Shown here: one piece after another, positions 15,946 through 26,283 of the stretch
Position numbering within the stretch: position 1 is the first letter of the stretch
Layout: every line of letters starts with the position of its first letter
Source: Novosphingopyxis baekryungensis DSM 16222
Lineage (GTDB): Bacteria > Pseudomonadota > Alphaproteobacteria > Sphingomonadales > Sphingomonadaceae
Direction of reading: 5' to 3'
Assembly (NCBI RefSeq): GCF_000420305.1
Contig: NZ_ATUR01000007.1
Coordinates: 178,033 to 242,032 of the forward strand
DNA length: 64,000 nucleotides
Made by a program: the position numbers and the translations under genes
Notes under the pieces: generated by a model
What the model was told of the DNA's origin: nothing
Database searches by the model: none
What the model saw: the letters and a program-made list of their open reading frames with translations, nothing else

Positions 15946-17678
15946 GCCGGTATCTCCTCGAAAAAATGCTTCAGATCACCCTTCAGGATCTTGCCATTGG
16001 CGTTGCGTGGCAGGGTGTCTTCGGAAAAGGCGATCCGTACCGGCACCTTGAACGCGGCCAGGGACGTACGCACCCAGTCCTGCAGTTCCAGCTCCGTCGC
16101 GCTGTGGCCGGGCGCCAGGTGCACGACCGCGCCCGGTTCCTCGCCCAGCGTGCGGTGCGGCAGCGCGATGACGGCGGCATCGGTCACGGCGGGGTGATCG
16201 TAGAGGATATTCTCCACCTCGGTGCTGTAGATATTCTCGCCGCCGCGGATGACGATGTCCTTGGCCCGGTCGACGATGAAGCAGAAGCCTTCCTCGTCGA
16301 TCCGTGCCAGATCGCCGGTGCGGACCCAGCCATCGACGAAGGTCTCCGCCGTTGCCGCCGGCTTGTTCCAGTAACCCAGCACGATCTGCGGGCCGCGTGC
16401 CCACAGCTCGCCGACCTGGCCGACCGGTTTTTCGTGGCGGCCGTCTTCACTCATGATCTTCAGATCGGACACCGGCACCGGCGGTCCGCAACTGTCCGGG
16501 CGGTTCAGATAATCTTCCGCGCTGTGGCTGGTGACGGTCGCCATCGTCTCCGTCATGCCCCAGCCATTGCCGGGCAGCGCGCCCAGCACGTCACGGATCT
16601 TGCGCACCAGATCGGGCGCGGAGGGGGCTCCGCCATAGCTGACGGTCCGCAGCGTGCTCAGATCATATTGCGCGCGCGCAGGATGCTCGATCAGCTGCCA
16701 GGCGATGGTCGGCACGCCGCCCGCCTGCGTCACGCCCTCGCGTTCGATGATGCCGAACGCCTCCTCGGCGTCCCATTTATGCATGAAGATCAAGGTTGCA
16801 CCGCTGGCCATCGCGCCGGTCATCGTGGCCGAGCAGGCGGTGACGTGGAACAGCGGAATCACCAGCAGGCCGACGGCGCGTGGCGGCGGATCCGGCGGCA
16901 TCTCACCCCGGCGCAGGAACGAGCGCGCGGCGGCATAGGCGCTGGAAAAGATATTGGTGCAGATGTTGCGGTGCGTGCCCAGCGCGCCCTTGGGCTGGCC
17001 GGTGGTGCCGCTGGTGTAGAAGATCGTCGCCGGATCGTCAGGGGCAAGCGCGCTCGCCGGAAGATCGTCGTCCGGCAGCGCGCCGTAATCGGCGGTGGTT
17101 CCGATCACGCTTTCGAGCGCGCGGGCAGAGCCGGTCAGATCGCCATCGGCGCGCGTCACCAGCACCGTCTCCAGATCGGGCAGTGCGGCATAATGATCGG
17201 TCAGCCGCGCATGCCGTTCGGCATCGCACAGCAGGATGCGCGCGCCCGCATCCGCCAGGCCATATTCCAGTTCCTGCCCCGTCCACCAGGCATTGAGCGG
17301 CACCACGATGGCACCGATCGACGCGGCGGCAAAAAAGGCCACCGGCCATTCGGGCAGGTTGCGCATGGCGAGGCCAATCCGATCCCCCTTGCCGATGCCG
17401 AGCGACAGAAAATGCCGGGCCAGCGCGGCGGTGGCGCGGTGAAAATCGGCATAGCTCACCCGCTCCTGTTCCAGGATGGCGAACGGCGTATCGCCATGGG
17501 TGCGGGCCAGTTGGGCCAAAGCCGCCAATGTGGGCGGCACGTTTTTCCATGTGCGGACCGGCTGCCCGGCGACCGACTGCTGCACCATTTCAAACCGCGC
17601 GCCCGGCGCACATAGCTGGGCTTCGATATCGGCGAGCGAGGCGGCCGGCCAGGCAGCGTACGATTGTGCATTCGTCAT
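15942..17678 (-). CDS. AMP-dependent acyl-CoA synthetase/ligase
   Basis: This 578-residue member of the ANL superfamily activates a carboxylic acid to its CoA thioester through an acyl-AMP. The phosphate loop FYTSGTTGQPKGA, the GWGMTETMA aromatic/TE motif, VRTGDLARIDEEGF, and the C-terminal NANGKILKGDL with the catalytic Lys are all present. The frame is open for 49 codons before the chosen ATG (17678), but that part is not family-like. The product resembles fatty-acid or aromatic acid ligases; the substrate is not identified. It forms an operon with the DUF3089 hydrolase downstream. A Crp-type regulator is divergent upstream. Confidence 0.9.
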   Translation of the reverse strand: MTNAQSYAAWPAASLADIEAQLCAPGARFEMVQQSVAGQPVRTWKNVPPTLAALAQLARTHGDTPFAILEQERVSYADFHRATAALARHFLSLGIGKGDRIGLAMRNLPEWPVAFFAAASIGAIVVPLNAWWTGQELEYGLADAGARILLCDAERHARLTDHYAALPDLETVLVTRADGDLTGSARALESVIGTTADYGALPDDDLPASALAPDDPATIFYTSGTTGQPKGALGTHRNICTNIFSSAYAAARSFLRRGEMPPDPPPRAVGLLVIPLFHVTACSATMTGAMASGATLIFMHKWDAEEAFGIIEREGVTQAGGVPTIAWQLIEHPARAQYDLSTLRTVSYGGAPSAPDLVRKIRDVLGALPGNGWGMTETMATVTSHSAEDYLNRPDSCGPPVPVSDLKIMSEDGRHEKPVGQVGELWARGPQIVLGYWNKPAATAETFVDGWVRTGDLARIDEEGFCFIVDRAKDIVIRGGENIYSTEVENILYDHPAVTDAAVIALPHRTLGEEPGAVVHLAPGHSATELELQDWVRTSLAAFKVPVRIAFSEDTLPRNANGKILKGDLKHFFEEIPA

Positions 17679-17948
17679 AGCGGTCCGTTCCATTCTTGGT
17701 ACAGGACAAGGGCTAGACGCTTCCCGGCTGTTGGACAAGTTTGGACATACCCCATGCAGGAATTGCTGGCGTGCGCCGCACCGCTTGCGGCCTGTCCCGC
17801 CCGGCCCCGCGACCGGCCTGCACATTTAAATTAACTTGAGTTTCTTGCCTATTGCCACCGCTGCGCTAGAAACAGGGCATAGCGGCACGTGCAATGCATG
17901 CGATGCAACAATAAACATCATGAAAGTCTTGGGGGGTATCAGCAGTCG

Positions 17949-18686
17949 ATGGTCGATAGTTGTTTTGTCAAACGCCTGTTGCAGCATATCGATCTGACCG
18001 CGTCCGAAATTGCCGATATCGCCGAACTGGAGCGCGAACCGGTTACCTTCGCCCCCGGCCAGAAGCTTTGGGAAGAGGGGCACAAGGCCGACTATATCTG
18101 TATCGTGCAGGATGGTTGGCTGATGTCCGAAACCCTTCTGGAAGGCGGCGAGCGACAGATTTTGCGGTTCTATTTCTCCGGCGAGCTGATCGGCACCGCC
18201 AGTATTGCCTATGATCATGCCACCACCACGGTGCGGGCCGTGGACGAGGCGCAGCTTTGCATGTTCCCGCGCGCCCGCCTGGGGGAGCTGTTTGCGCGTC
18301 ACCCGCGCCTGAGCACGCTGTTCTATTCGCTGGGCATGCTGGAGGTGATCGATCTGAACGATCGGCTACGCGCGATGGGGCGCACCGATGGCAAGGCCCG
18401 GCTGGCCCATCTGTTTCTGGCGATCGCCGAGCGGCTGCGCGTCCTCACCGGTCCGGAATCGACCAAGCTTCATGTGCCGCTGACCCAGAATGATCTGGCC
18501 GATGCCGTCGGTCTGACCGCTATTCACGTCAATCGGCTGCTCAAGGAAATGTCCAGCGAAGGCCTGATCCGCCGCCATCGGCGGGAGCTGGAGCTGCTCG
18601 ACGAACCGGCGCTGCGCAGGATTGCGCAGTTCCGCAGCCGCCGACAGAATATCGATCTCGGCTGGTTTCCGCCCGCCCAAAACTGA
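17949..18686 (+). CDS. Crp/Fnr-family transcriptional regulator
   Basis: This protein of about 245 residues has an N-terminal cyclic-nucleotide-binding-like beta roll (FAPGQKLWEEGHKADYICIV, RFYFSGELIGTASI) and a C-terminal winged helix with the recognition segment LTQNDLADAVGLTAIHVNR. No FNR-type cysteine cluster precedes the beta roll, and the residues that bind cAMP phosphate are not clearly conserved, so the signal is unknown. The ATG at 17949 is chosen; an ATG at 17889 would add 20 residues. Its position between acs and the acyl-CoA ligase, divergent from the latter, suggests control of carboxylate activation. Confidence 0.88.
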   Translation: MVDSCFVKRLLQHIDLTASEIADIAELEREPVTFAPGQKLWEEGHKADYICIVQDGWLMSETLLEGGERQILRFYFSGELIGTASIAYDHATTTVRAVDEAQLCMFPRARLGELFARHPRLSTLFYSLGMLEVIDLNDRLRAMGRTDGKARLAHLFLAIAERLRVLTGPESTKLHVPLTQNDLADAVGLTAIHVNRLLKEMSSEGLIRRHRRELELLDEPALRRIAQFRSRRQNIDLGWFPPAQN

Positions 18687-18759
18687 GCCTGCGCCGGGCG
18701 GGGACCATCACGGCGTGGTCGCTGCCCAGCCCAGCCTAGCCCCAAACCCAGTCTCAGCC

Positions 18760-20712
<1,953 letters not shown>

Positions 20713-20834
20713 CTCCCATGTCGTGCCATGTGCATCATGGCATTTGCGCCAGCGTTAGCGCCCGGCTGCTTTACGGCTACCATAGCGGTCGGTTCCTCTG
20801 CTAGCATGCAAAGCTCCAGGCCTTTCCTCCAAGG

Positions 20835-21557
20835 ATGAACCACGTGACCGTTCGCCCCCTTGCTGCCGTTGCGGCGCTTTCCATGATTTTTGCACTGCCG
20901 GCATGTGGCAGTGGCAATGATTCGGTCGATACCGAAGAGGATTTCAGCAATATTCCGGTGCCGCCGCCACCGCCCGCGCCCTCGGGCGTCAGCTACACGG
21001 TGCGCAATTGCCTCACCCAGCGTATTCCGGCGAGCGACCTGACCGCCGGTGGCCTGACCGTCGGGCAGGCGATCTTCCCGGACACGCTGACGCTCGACTT
21101 TTCCCGCACGGCAGGCTTCCCCAATGGGCGCAAACCGGCCGATCAGGTGGGCGATATCATGCTCGCCTACATCTTCCTCGATCTGGGCAAGGAGGGTGCG
21201 CGGCGCTTTGCGAATGTGCCGCTCAACCCGGCGGCGAACGATGTCGCCTTCCCGGCAGGCTTCCCCTATCTCGCGCCGGCGCAGGGCAATCCCCCCCGCG
21301 CGTCCAGTGGTGGCACCAATTTCGACTTTGTGGACGAGGATGACGATCAGTATGACCGGGTGGACCGGATGGGCATGCCGCTGATCTCCACCGCCATCGT
21401 GCCGTTCGAACGCAAGCCGGACTATAATGATTCCGGTCCGCGCGACGATGTAGATGGCGATTATGTGGACGATATCGAGAGCGAGCTGCAGGCGCTTACC
21501 AATGCATTCGCGGATGATCTTTCCGCACAGGGGTTTGCCCTCTGCGCAAAGCAATAG
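20835..21557 (+). CDS. DUF4331-like lipoprotein
   Basis: This protein of up to 240 residues has a lipoprotein signal with lipobox LPAC (Cys24), then a proline-rich linker (VPPPPPAPSG). The body carries FPDTLTLDFSRTAGFPNGR and RVDRMGMPLISTAIV, which resemble the C-terminal half of DUF4331 proteins. The same order of motifs occurs in the protein at 22450-23223, so the two are paralogues. GTG at 20844, with AAGGA 8 bases upstream, is an alternative start. It begins a same-strand block with another DUF4331 protein, a TPR protein and a HupE/UreJ-like protein. Function is unknown; it is probably tethered to the outer membrane facing the periplasm. Confidence 0.82.
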   Translation: MNHVTVRPLAAVAALSMIFALPACGSGNDSVDTEEDFSNIPVPPPPPAPSGVSYTVRNCLTQRIPASDLTAGGLTVGQAIFPDTLTLDFSRTAGFPNGRKPADQVGDIMLAYIFLDLGKEGARRFANVPLNPAANDVAFPAGFPYLAPAQGNPPRASSGGTNFDFVDEDDDQYDRVDRMGMPLISTAIVPFERKPDYNDSGPRDDVDGDYVDDIESELQALTNAFADDLSAQGFALCAKQ

Positions 21558-21781
21558 CGGCGCGGCCACCGCTTGGCCTTTCCGGGCAATGCCCGTGCGC
21601 TGCGAGGCAGCCAAAACCGCGCCAAAAAGATTGATGCCAAATGAACATTTCTTGCAAGTAACGGTATTTATTGCCTAAAATTTTTGCGTTGCGGCATCCT
21701 TCCACGCAGTCTGGACGTAGAGGGTTGCAGGGTAGTGGCCGGCATGAAGGCTGCGTTGCTGCCGTCAGAGGAGGATGAAAG

Positions 21782-22450
21782 ATGAACCGATTTGCCAAGT
21801 TGGCGATAGCCGGGGGCGCAGCCGCGCTTGCGGTTCCGCTCGCCATCATGCTGCCAGAGCAATTCGCTCCGGCTGCCGACCACAAGGACCCGCCGCAACG
21901 GACCGGCTCTGTCGATCCGACCCCGGATCTGGCGGCGGACATCGCCGATGTCTTTGCCTTTCACACCGCAGACAAGCTGGTGCTGATCCTGACCTTTGCC
22001 GGGCCCAACCCGACGACCGCAGCCGGCGTGTATGATCGCGACGTGCTCTACAAGATCAACATTTCCAACCAGAGCCCGCGGACCGAAACCAACATTCCGA
22101 TCCGCGTTCGTTTTGGCCAGGATGTGAGCCAGAACAACGCCTTTGGCCTGCAGATCACCGGCATTCCCGGCACGCCCGATGGCGGCCTGGTCGGCCCGGT
22201 CGAGCAGGACAATGTGCAAAGCGGCGTGCGCTTCCGCGCCGGCCTGTTCGACGATCCCTTCTTCTTCGATCTGCAGGGGTTCACCGAATCCAAGCAGACC
22301 GGCAATCTCAGCATCATGAGCAACCGCGATTTCTTCGCCAATGCGAACGATACCGCGATCATTATCGAAATTCCGCGTGACCGCATCGGCGACGGCTCTT
22401 CGCCCGTCGATGTCTGGGCGGAAACCCTGCGTCTGGGAGGGCAGCTCTGA
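21782..22450 (+). CDS. DUF4331 family exported protein (N-terminal-half type)
   Basis: This 222-residue product has an N-terminal membrane/signal segment (LAIAGGAAALAVPLAIML) followed by ADHKDPPQ and DIADVFAF, the characteristic opening of DUF4331 proteins. The C-terminal part with AIIIEIPRDRIG fits the first half of the family. The domain is normally about twice this length, and the missing second half resembles the lipoproteins encoded on either side. Its stop overlaps the start of the next gene (TGATG). An AT-rich stretch at about 21640-21690 upstream probably contains the promoter. The biochemical role of DUF4331 proteins is not established. Confidence 0.85.
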   Translation: MNRFAKLAIAGGAAALAVPLAIMLPEQFAPAADHKDPPQRTGSVDPTPDLAADIADVFAFHTADKLVLILTFAGPNPTTAAGVYDRDVLYKINISNQSPRTETNIPIRVRFGQDVSQNNAFGLQITGIPGTPDGGLVGPVEQDNVQSGVRFRAGLFDDPFFFDLQGFTESKQTGNLSIMSNRDFFANANDTAIIIEIPRDRIGDGSSPVDVWAETLRLGGQL

Positions 22451-23223
22451 TGAACATGACCAAACGCGCTCTGGCGCTCGCCACCCCATTGGCGCTGGCC
22501 GTCAGCCTGACCGCCTGCGACGACAACAACAGCGCCGCGCCGCCACCGACATCGGCGCCTGCACCAACCCCGGCTCCGCCGCCGGCTCCCGCGCCGACAC
22601 CGACGCCCACGCCAACCGGCATGACCGGCACGGTCGATGTGTCGCGCTGCCTGCAACAGGAAGTGGCGCCCGGCGTGACGGTGGCCAATCTGGTGGTGCC
22701 CGATACGCTGACGCTCGATTTCAGCGCGCCTGCCGGCTTCCCGAATGGACGTCTGGTGAGCGATCCGGTGGCGAATGTGACCGAGGCCGTGATCCTGCTC
22801 GATCTGACGGCGACCACTACCTCCGGCGCGCAGCAGACGGCGCTGTCGTTCCAGCAGGTGCCGGTCGATGTGCCGGCCAATGACGTGGCCTATGCCAATG
22901 GCAGCACGACCATGTCGGGCGGATATCCGTGGCTCGGCGCTGCGCAGGGCACCCCGCCTCGCGCCTTGTCCACCGGCACGCGGTTCAACTTCCGCAGCCA
23001 GCCGGAAACCTCCTATGTCCGGGTAGACCGCATGGGCATGCCGGCGGTGGCCACCGCGCTGATCGGCACGAACCAGAAGCTGCCCTATAACGACGCCAAT
23101 CCCGCCATCGATGCGCAGGGACGGTTCGTCGGAGAGTTGACGTCGGAGCTGACCAAGATCCACGCCGGTTTGCGGGACGATCTGATCAGCAGTGGTTTCA
23201 AACCTTGTTCGACCGTCTCCTGA
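22450..23223 (+). CDS. DUF4331-like lipoprotein, paralogue of 20835-21557
   Basis: This 257-residue lipoprotein has the lipobox LTAC (Cys23) and a long Pro/Ala/Thr linker (about 30-57). The body includes VPDTLTLDFSAPAGFPNGR, a GYPWLGAAQGTPPRA segment and RVDRMGMPAVATALI, each matching the paralogue two genes upstream in order and spacing. It overlaps the DUF4331 gene by one base, indicating translational coupling. The N-terminal-half protein plus this C-terminal-half protein may form one composite DUF4331 unit in the periplasm. The TPR gene follows 36 bases later. Confidence 0.83.
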   Translation: MNMTKRALALATPLALAVSLTACDDNNSAAPPPTSAPAPTPAPPPAPAPTPTPTPTGMTGTVDVSRCLQQEVAPGVTVANLVVPDTLTLDFSAPAGFPNGRLVSDPVANVTEAVILLDLTATTTSGAQQTALSFQQVPVDVPANDVAYANGSTTMSGGYPWLGAAQGTPPRALSTGTRFNFRSQPETSYVRVDRMGMPAVATALIGTNQKLPYNDANPAIDAQGRFVGELTSELTKIHAGLRDDLISSGFKPCSTVS

Positions 23224-23259
23224 TCGTCTGCCGACGATGACGACCATGAAGGGCGCGCT

Positions 23260-24657
23260 GTGAGCGATATCACGGCGCGCCCATTTCCTCTTGCCGGCAG
23301 CGGGCATCGCTCGGCCACGGCCAGGCTGTGGCGACTGGCGCTGCTGATCCTGGCGGCGGCAGGGCTGGTGGCACTCGCAACTATTTTGCTGGGTGGCGAC
23401 AGGCCGGACCCGGCACCCAGGATGGAAGGCAATGGCATCACACGCCTTGTCGGACCGGCCACTTATGCAGCGGAACTGGACGGCGCGAACCGGAATGTGC
23501 GCAACGCCGAGGGGCGGCTCGAAAGCGGACCCGATCAGTGGCTTCGGCGCGAATCCTATGCCGGGGCTCTGGCCAGGCGCGCGGCCATCACGGGCAGCTA
23601 TGAAGACCTGAAGGCGGTCGATGATCTGCTGGCGCAGGCTTTTCGGGATGCACCGGAGGGTGCCGGACCGGTTGTCGGCGCGGCGGCGCATGCGCTGACC
23701 GTGCATCGACTGGACGATGCGAAGCGCTATCTCGACATGGCGGATCGTTTCGCGGTGCAGCCGCCCGCAGCCGAACGGGCCGAATGGCTGGGGATGCGCG
23801 GCGATATTGCCATGTATCGCGGGGACTATGATGCGGCGCGCCGTTATTACCGCGCCTCGGCCCGCATGGGGGAGGACGTGAACAGTCTTACCCGCCTCTC
23901 CACATTGGAGCTGAAACGCGGGCAGTTCGATGCGGCGGCAGAGCTGATCGGCCGGGCCGGTGCCTCCGCGCGCACGCCGAACCCCTATCTCGCTGCATTC
24001 CTTTATCTTCGCCTTGCCGACATCGGTTATGCCAGCGGTGACTGGGCGATGGCGGAAAAGAATATTGCAGCGGCAAACGCGGTATTTTCCGGCTGGTGGC
24101 TGGCCGAGGCCTATCGGGCGCAGCTGCTGGCCCTGAACGGCGATATCGACGACGCGGTCGCGCTCTATGCTGCGGTTGCTGAAAAATCGGGCGATCCTCT
24201 GGTGATGGACGCGCTTGCCTCGCTGCTTCGCGCCAATGGCCGCATTGCCGACAGCCGGGTCTGGGCCGTGCGCGCCCAAGCCATCTGGGACGCGCGACTG
24301 GCCATGCTGCCCAGCGCGGCGCGCGGCCATGCGATCGAGCATGAACTGGCGCTCGGCGATGCGCGCAAGGCCTTGCGTCTGGCCGAGGCGGATTATGCCG
24401 CCCGCCCGCATGGACAGACCGCCATCATGCTGGCGACGGCGCAGCTCGCCAATGGGCAGGCGGAAAAGGCCCGCGATCTGCTGCGCCGGACGGAAAGGTC
24501 CGGCTGGGTCAGCGCCCGCGCCGCGGCCCTGCTGGCGCAGGCGGAGGCGCTGCTTGGCGATGGCAAAGCCAGCGATGCGGCGCGCGAGAAGGCGTTGGCC
24601 ATCGATCCTAGAATCTTCGACCCTGCCCAAAGCTATATCTGGTTCGGCCATGGATGA
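23260..24657 (+). CDS. Membrane-anchored tetratricopeptide-repeat protein
   Basis: This 465-residue protein has a short cytosolic N-terminus, one membrane helix (about 25-45, LALLILAAAGLVALATILL) and an extracytoplasmic helical region. That region contains several TPR-like pairs, for example GMRGDIAMYRGDYDAARRYY, LSTLELKRGQFDAAAELIG, ALGDARKALRLAEADY and LANGQAEKARDLL. TPRs mediate protein contacts. The start is GTG at 23260. Its 3' end overlaps the HupE/UreJ-like gene by 8 bases, so they are co-translated. Its position between DUF4331 proteins and a membrane protein suggests a scaffold role. Confidence 0.87.
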   Translation: MSDITARPFPLAGSGHRSATARLWRLALLILAAAGLVALATILLGGDRPDPAPRMEGNGITRLVGPATYAAELDGANRNVRNAEGRLESGPDQWLRRESYAGALARRAAITGSYEDLKAVDDLLAQAFRDAPEGAGPVVGAAAHALTVHRLDDAKRYLDMADRFAVQPPAAERAEWLGMRGDIAMYRGDYDAARRYYRASARMGEDVNSLTRLSTLELKRGQFDAAAELIGRAGASARTPNPYLAAFLYLRLADIGYASGDWAMAEKNIAAANAVFSGWWLAEAYRAQLLALNGDIDDAVALYAAVAEKSGDPLVMDALASLLRANGRIADSRVWAVRAQAIWDARLAMLPSAARGHAIEHELALGDARKALRLAEADYAARPHGQTAIMLATAQLANGQAEKARDLLRRTERSGWVSARAAALLAQAEALLGDGKASDAAREKALAIDPRIFDPAQSYIWFGHG

Positions 24658-25933
24658 TCGGCGCGGACCGGGCCTGATCGGCTTTCTGCTGTTTGCCGTG
24701 GCATGCGTGCTGGCGGTGGTGATCGGCCCGCAGGCCGCGCATGCGCACAGCACCCCCAATAGCGAGGTGCAGATCGACATCGGCCCGTCCGAAGCGCGCG
24801 CCGACATCATCATTCCGCTGGGCGATTATGCCGCCGCCAGTGGCGCGCCGATCGCACCAAGCCGCGCCAATTATGACAGGGCTAGACAATGGCTGGCGCG
24901 TCATGTCTCCGTGCGCAGCCCGGACGGGCGCGCCTGGACCGTTCGCTATGACAGTGTCGCGTTCGCACAGATTGCCGGCCCGCCGGACCTGCACGCCGTC
25001 GCCACGCTGCTGCCGCCGGCCGGCGCGCCCGTGCGCCGCTTCACGATCGACTGGACGGCGGTGGTGGATCGGGATCCGGCGCATTTCGCGCTGTTTGTCG
25101 CCAAACGCGATCTCTATGGACGGTTCGGCGATGACCGCGAGATTATCGGAGCGGTGCGCGCCGGCCGCACGCGCCTGTCGGTCGATCGCGGCAAAGCCAG
25201 CGCGCTCACCGGTTTCGGCAACGCCGTCTGGCTTGGCGGCGAACATATTGCCGAGGGGCATGACCATCTGCTGTTCCTGCTGGCCCTGTTCCTGCCGATG
25301 CCGCTGATGCTGGCGGCGGGGCGACGCCGCTGGGGCGCGCCCAGGCCGCCAAGGGATGCGCTGTGGGGCATGGCCAAGATCATCACCAGTTTCACGATCG
25401 GCCACAGCCTGACGCTGATCGCCGCGCCGGTGCTGGGCATCCATTTGCTCGCGCAACCGGTGGAGATCGCCATCGCGCTGTCCATCCTCATTTCCGCCAT
25501 CCACGCCTGGCGACCGCTCTTTCCGGGGCGGGAACCGCTGATCGCCGCGCTGTTCGGGCTGGTGCACGGGCTGGCCTTTGCCACGCTGGTCGGCGATCTG
25601 GGACTGGGCCTGAGCCGGGAAGTCATCGCCATTCTGGGTTTCAATATCGGGATCGAGATCGTCCAGCTGGCCGTGGTGGCGGCCTTCCTGCCGGCGCTGA
25701 TGCTGTTTGCCCGCACGCGCCATTATGACTGGTTGCGCCTGGGCGGGGCCGGTTTTGCGGCCATGGCGGCCATCGCCTGGATGGTGGAGCGGATCTTTGC
25801 GGTGCCCAACCCCATTGCCGGGGCCATCGATGCGCTGCTTGAGCATGCCCTGCTGCTGATCATCCTGCTGACCGTTACGGCGATGGCGGTCTATCTGGCC
25901 GACCGGCGCCATGGGCATCTGGCGGCTGCATAA
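24650..25933 (+). CDS. HupE/UreJ-like membrane protein
   Basis: This protein of 427 residues has a signal-like segment (about 10-30) ending in AHAHS. A periplasmic beta-rich region of about 170 residues follows, and then six to seven membrane helices. The membrane part carries GGEHIAEGHDHLLFLLAL, SFTIGHSLTL and FGLVHGLAFATLVG, the His-rich HupE/UreJ signature linked to nickel or another metal in better-known members. ATG 24650 lies inside the end of the TPR gene. The open frame upstream (to 24215) is a shadow of that gene. No urease or hydrogenase gene is in the window, so a nickel role is not supported by context. Confidence 0.88.
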   Translation: MDDRRGPGLIGFLLFAVACVLAVVIGPQAAHAHSTPNSEVQIDIGPSEARADIIIPLGDYAAASGAPIAPSRANYDRARQWLARHVSVRSPDGRAWTVRYDSVAFAQIAGPPDLHAVATLLPPAGAPVRRFTIDWTAVVDRDPAHFALFVAKRDLYGRFGDDREIIGAVRAGRTRLSVDRGKASALTGFGNAVWLGGEHIAEGHDHLLFLLALFLPMPLMLAAGRRRWGAPRPPRDALWGMAKIITSFTIGHSLTLIAAPVLGIHLLAQPVEIAIALSILISAIHAWRPLFPGREPLIAALFGLVHGLAFATLVGDLGLGLSREVIAILGFNIGIEIVQLAVVAAFLPALMLFARTRHYDWLRLGGAGFAAMAAIAWMVERIFAVPNPIAGAIDALLEHALLLIILLTVTAMAVYLADRRHGHLAAA

Positions 25934-26003
25934 GCCGCGCCGCGCGGTCTCCCATCTGGCCATAAACCGCCGTCAAAACGTCCCGCTATCGGACAGCGCG
26001 GTG

Positions 26004-26047
26004 TTAAGCATCTTCCCCGGTGGATCAAATGCTTAAGAAACCGTTAA
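26004..26047. promoter_or_regulatory. TTAA-rich dyad and CtrA-like box upstream of a small membrane-protein gene
   Basis: A perfect 8-base inverted repeat TTAAGCAT (26004-26011) / ATGCTTAA (26029-26036) is followed by TTAA-N7-TTAA (26033-26047), the spacing of the CtrA half-site pair in alphaproteobacteria. The second TTAA ends 6 bases before the ATG of the next gene. Binding by CtrA is an inference from spacing alone. Confidence 0.4.
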
Positions 26048-26053
26048 GACCGC

Positions 26054-26257
26054 ATGATGAAACGTGCATTAGTCCTCACCACCGAAGGCGCCGGCCACCC
26101 ATTCCGCCGCACATTGAAGCCGCATATCCTGTCCACGCCAAAGCCCGATCCAGTGCCGGAGATCACCGACAAGGGCTGGTGGCGACAGGAAGACACGCAT
26201 CTGTTCGCGGTCAGCTTCGCCGGCTTCTTCACGGCAATTTACACCTTTATCGCCTGA
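26054..26257 (+). CDS. Small membrane-anchored protein, conserved-hypothetical type
   Basis: This 67-residue protein has a basic/proline-rich N-terminal half (HPFRRTLKPHILSTP), a WWRQEDTHLF segment and one C-terminal hydrophobic helix (AVSFAGFFTAIYTFIA). Proteins with this WWR-(Q/R)-EDT pattern and terminal helix are familiar from sphingomonad genomes (recalled, not searched). The ATG at 26054 or 26057 lacks a clear Shine-Dalgarno site; a TTAA-N7-TTAA box ends just upstream, so the message may have a very short leader. It is convergent with an MFS gene, with a hairpin between their stops. The function is unknown. Confidence 0.6.
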   Translation: MMKRALVLTTEGAGHPFRRTLKPHILSTPKPDPVPEITDKGWWRQEDTHLFAVSFAGFFTAIYTFIA

Positions 26258-26264
26258 GCGATGC

Positions 26265-26283
26265 GGCAGGCCCCCGGCCTGCC
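26265..26283. terminator. Perfect hairpin between convergent genes
   Basis: GGCAGGCC (26265-26272), CCC loop, GGCCTGCC (26276-26283). The 8-base perfect GC stem lies between the stop of the small membrane-protein gene and that of the MFS gene, and touches the latter's stop codon. There is no T-run, so it would be a bidirectional hairpin rather than a classical intrinsic terminator. Confidence 0.55.

Noticed and set aside
15636..17615. Open frame of 659 codons antisense to the acyl-CoA ligase
   Set aside because: Low-complexity Arg/Gly/His translation with no recognisable domain; the opposite strand encodes a complete ANL enzyme.
24215..24649. Upstream in-frame extension of the HupE/UreJ-like gene
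   Set aside because: It lies wholly inside the TPR gene in another frame and lacks protein-like composition; the signal segment begins right after ATG 24650.
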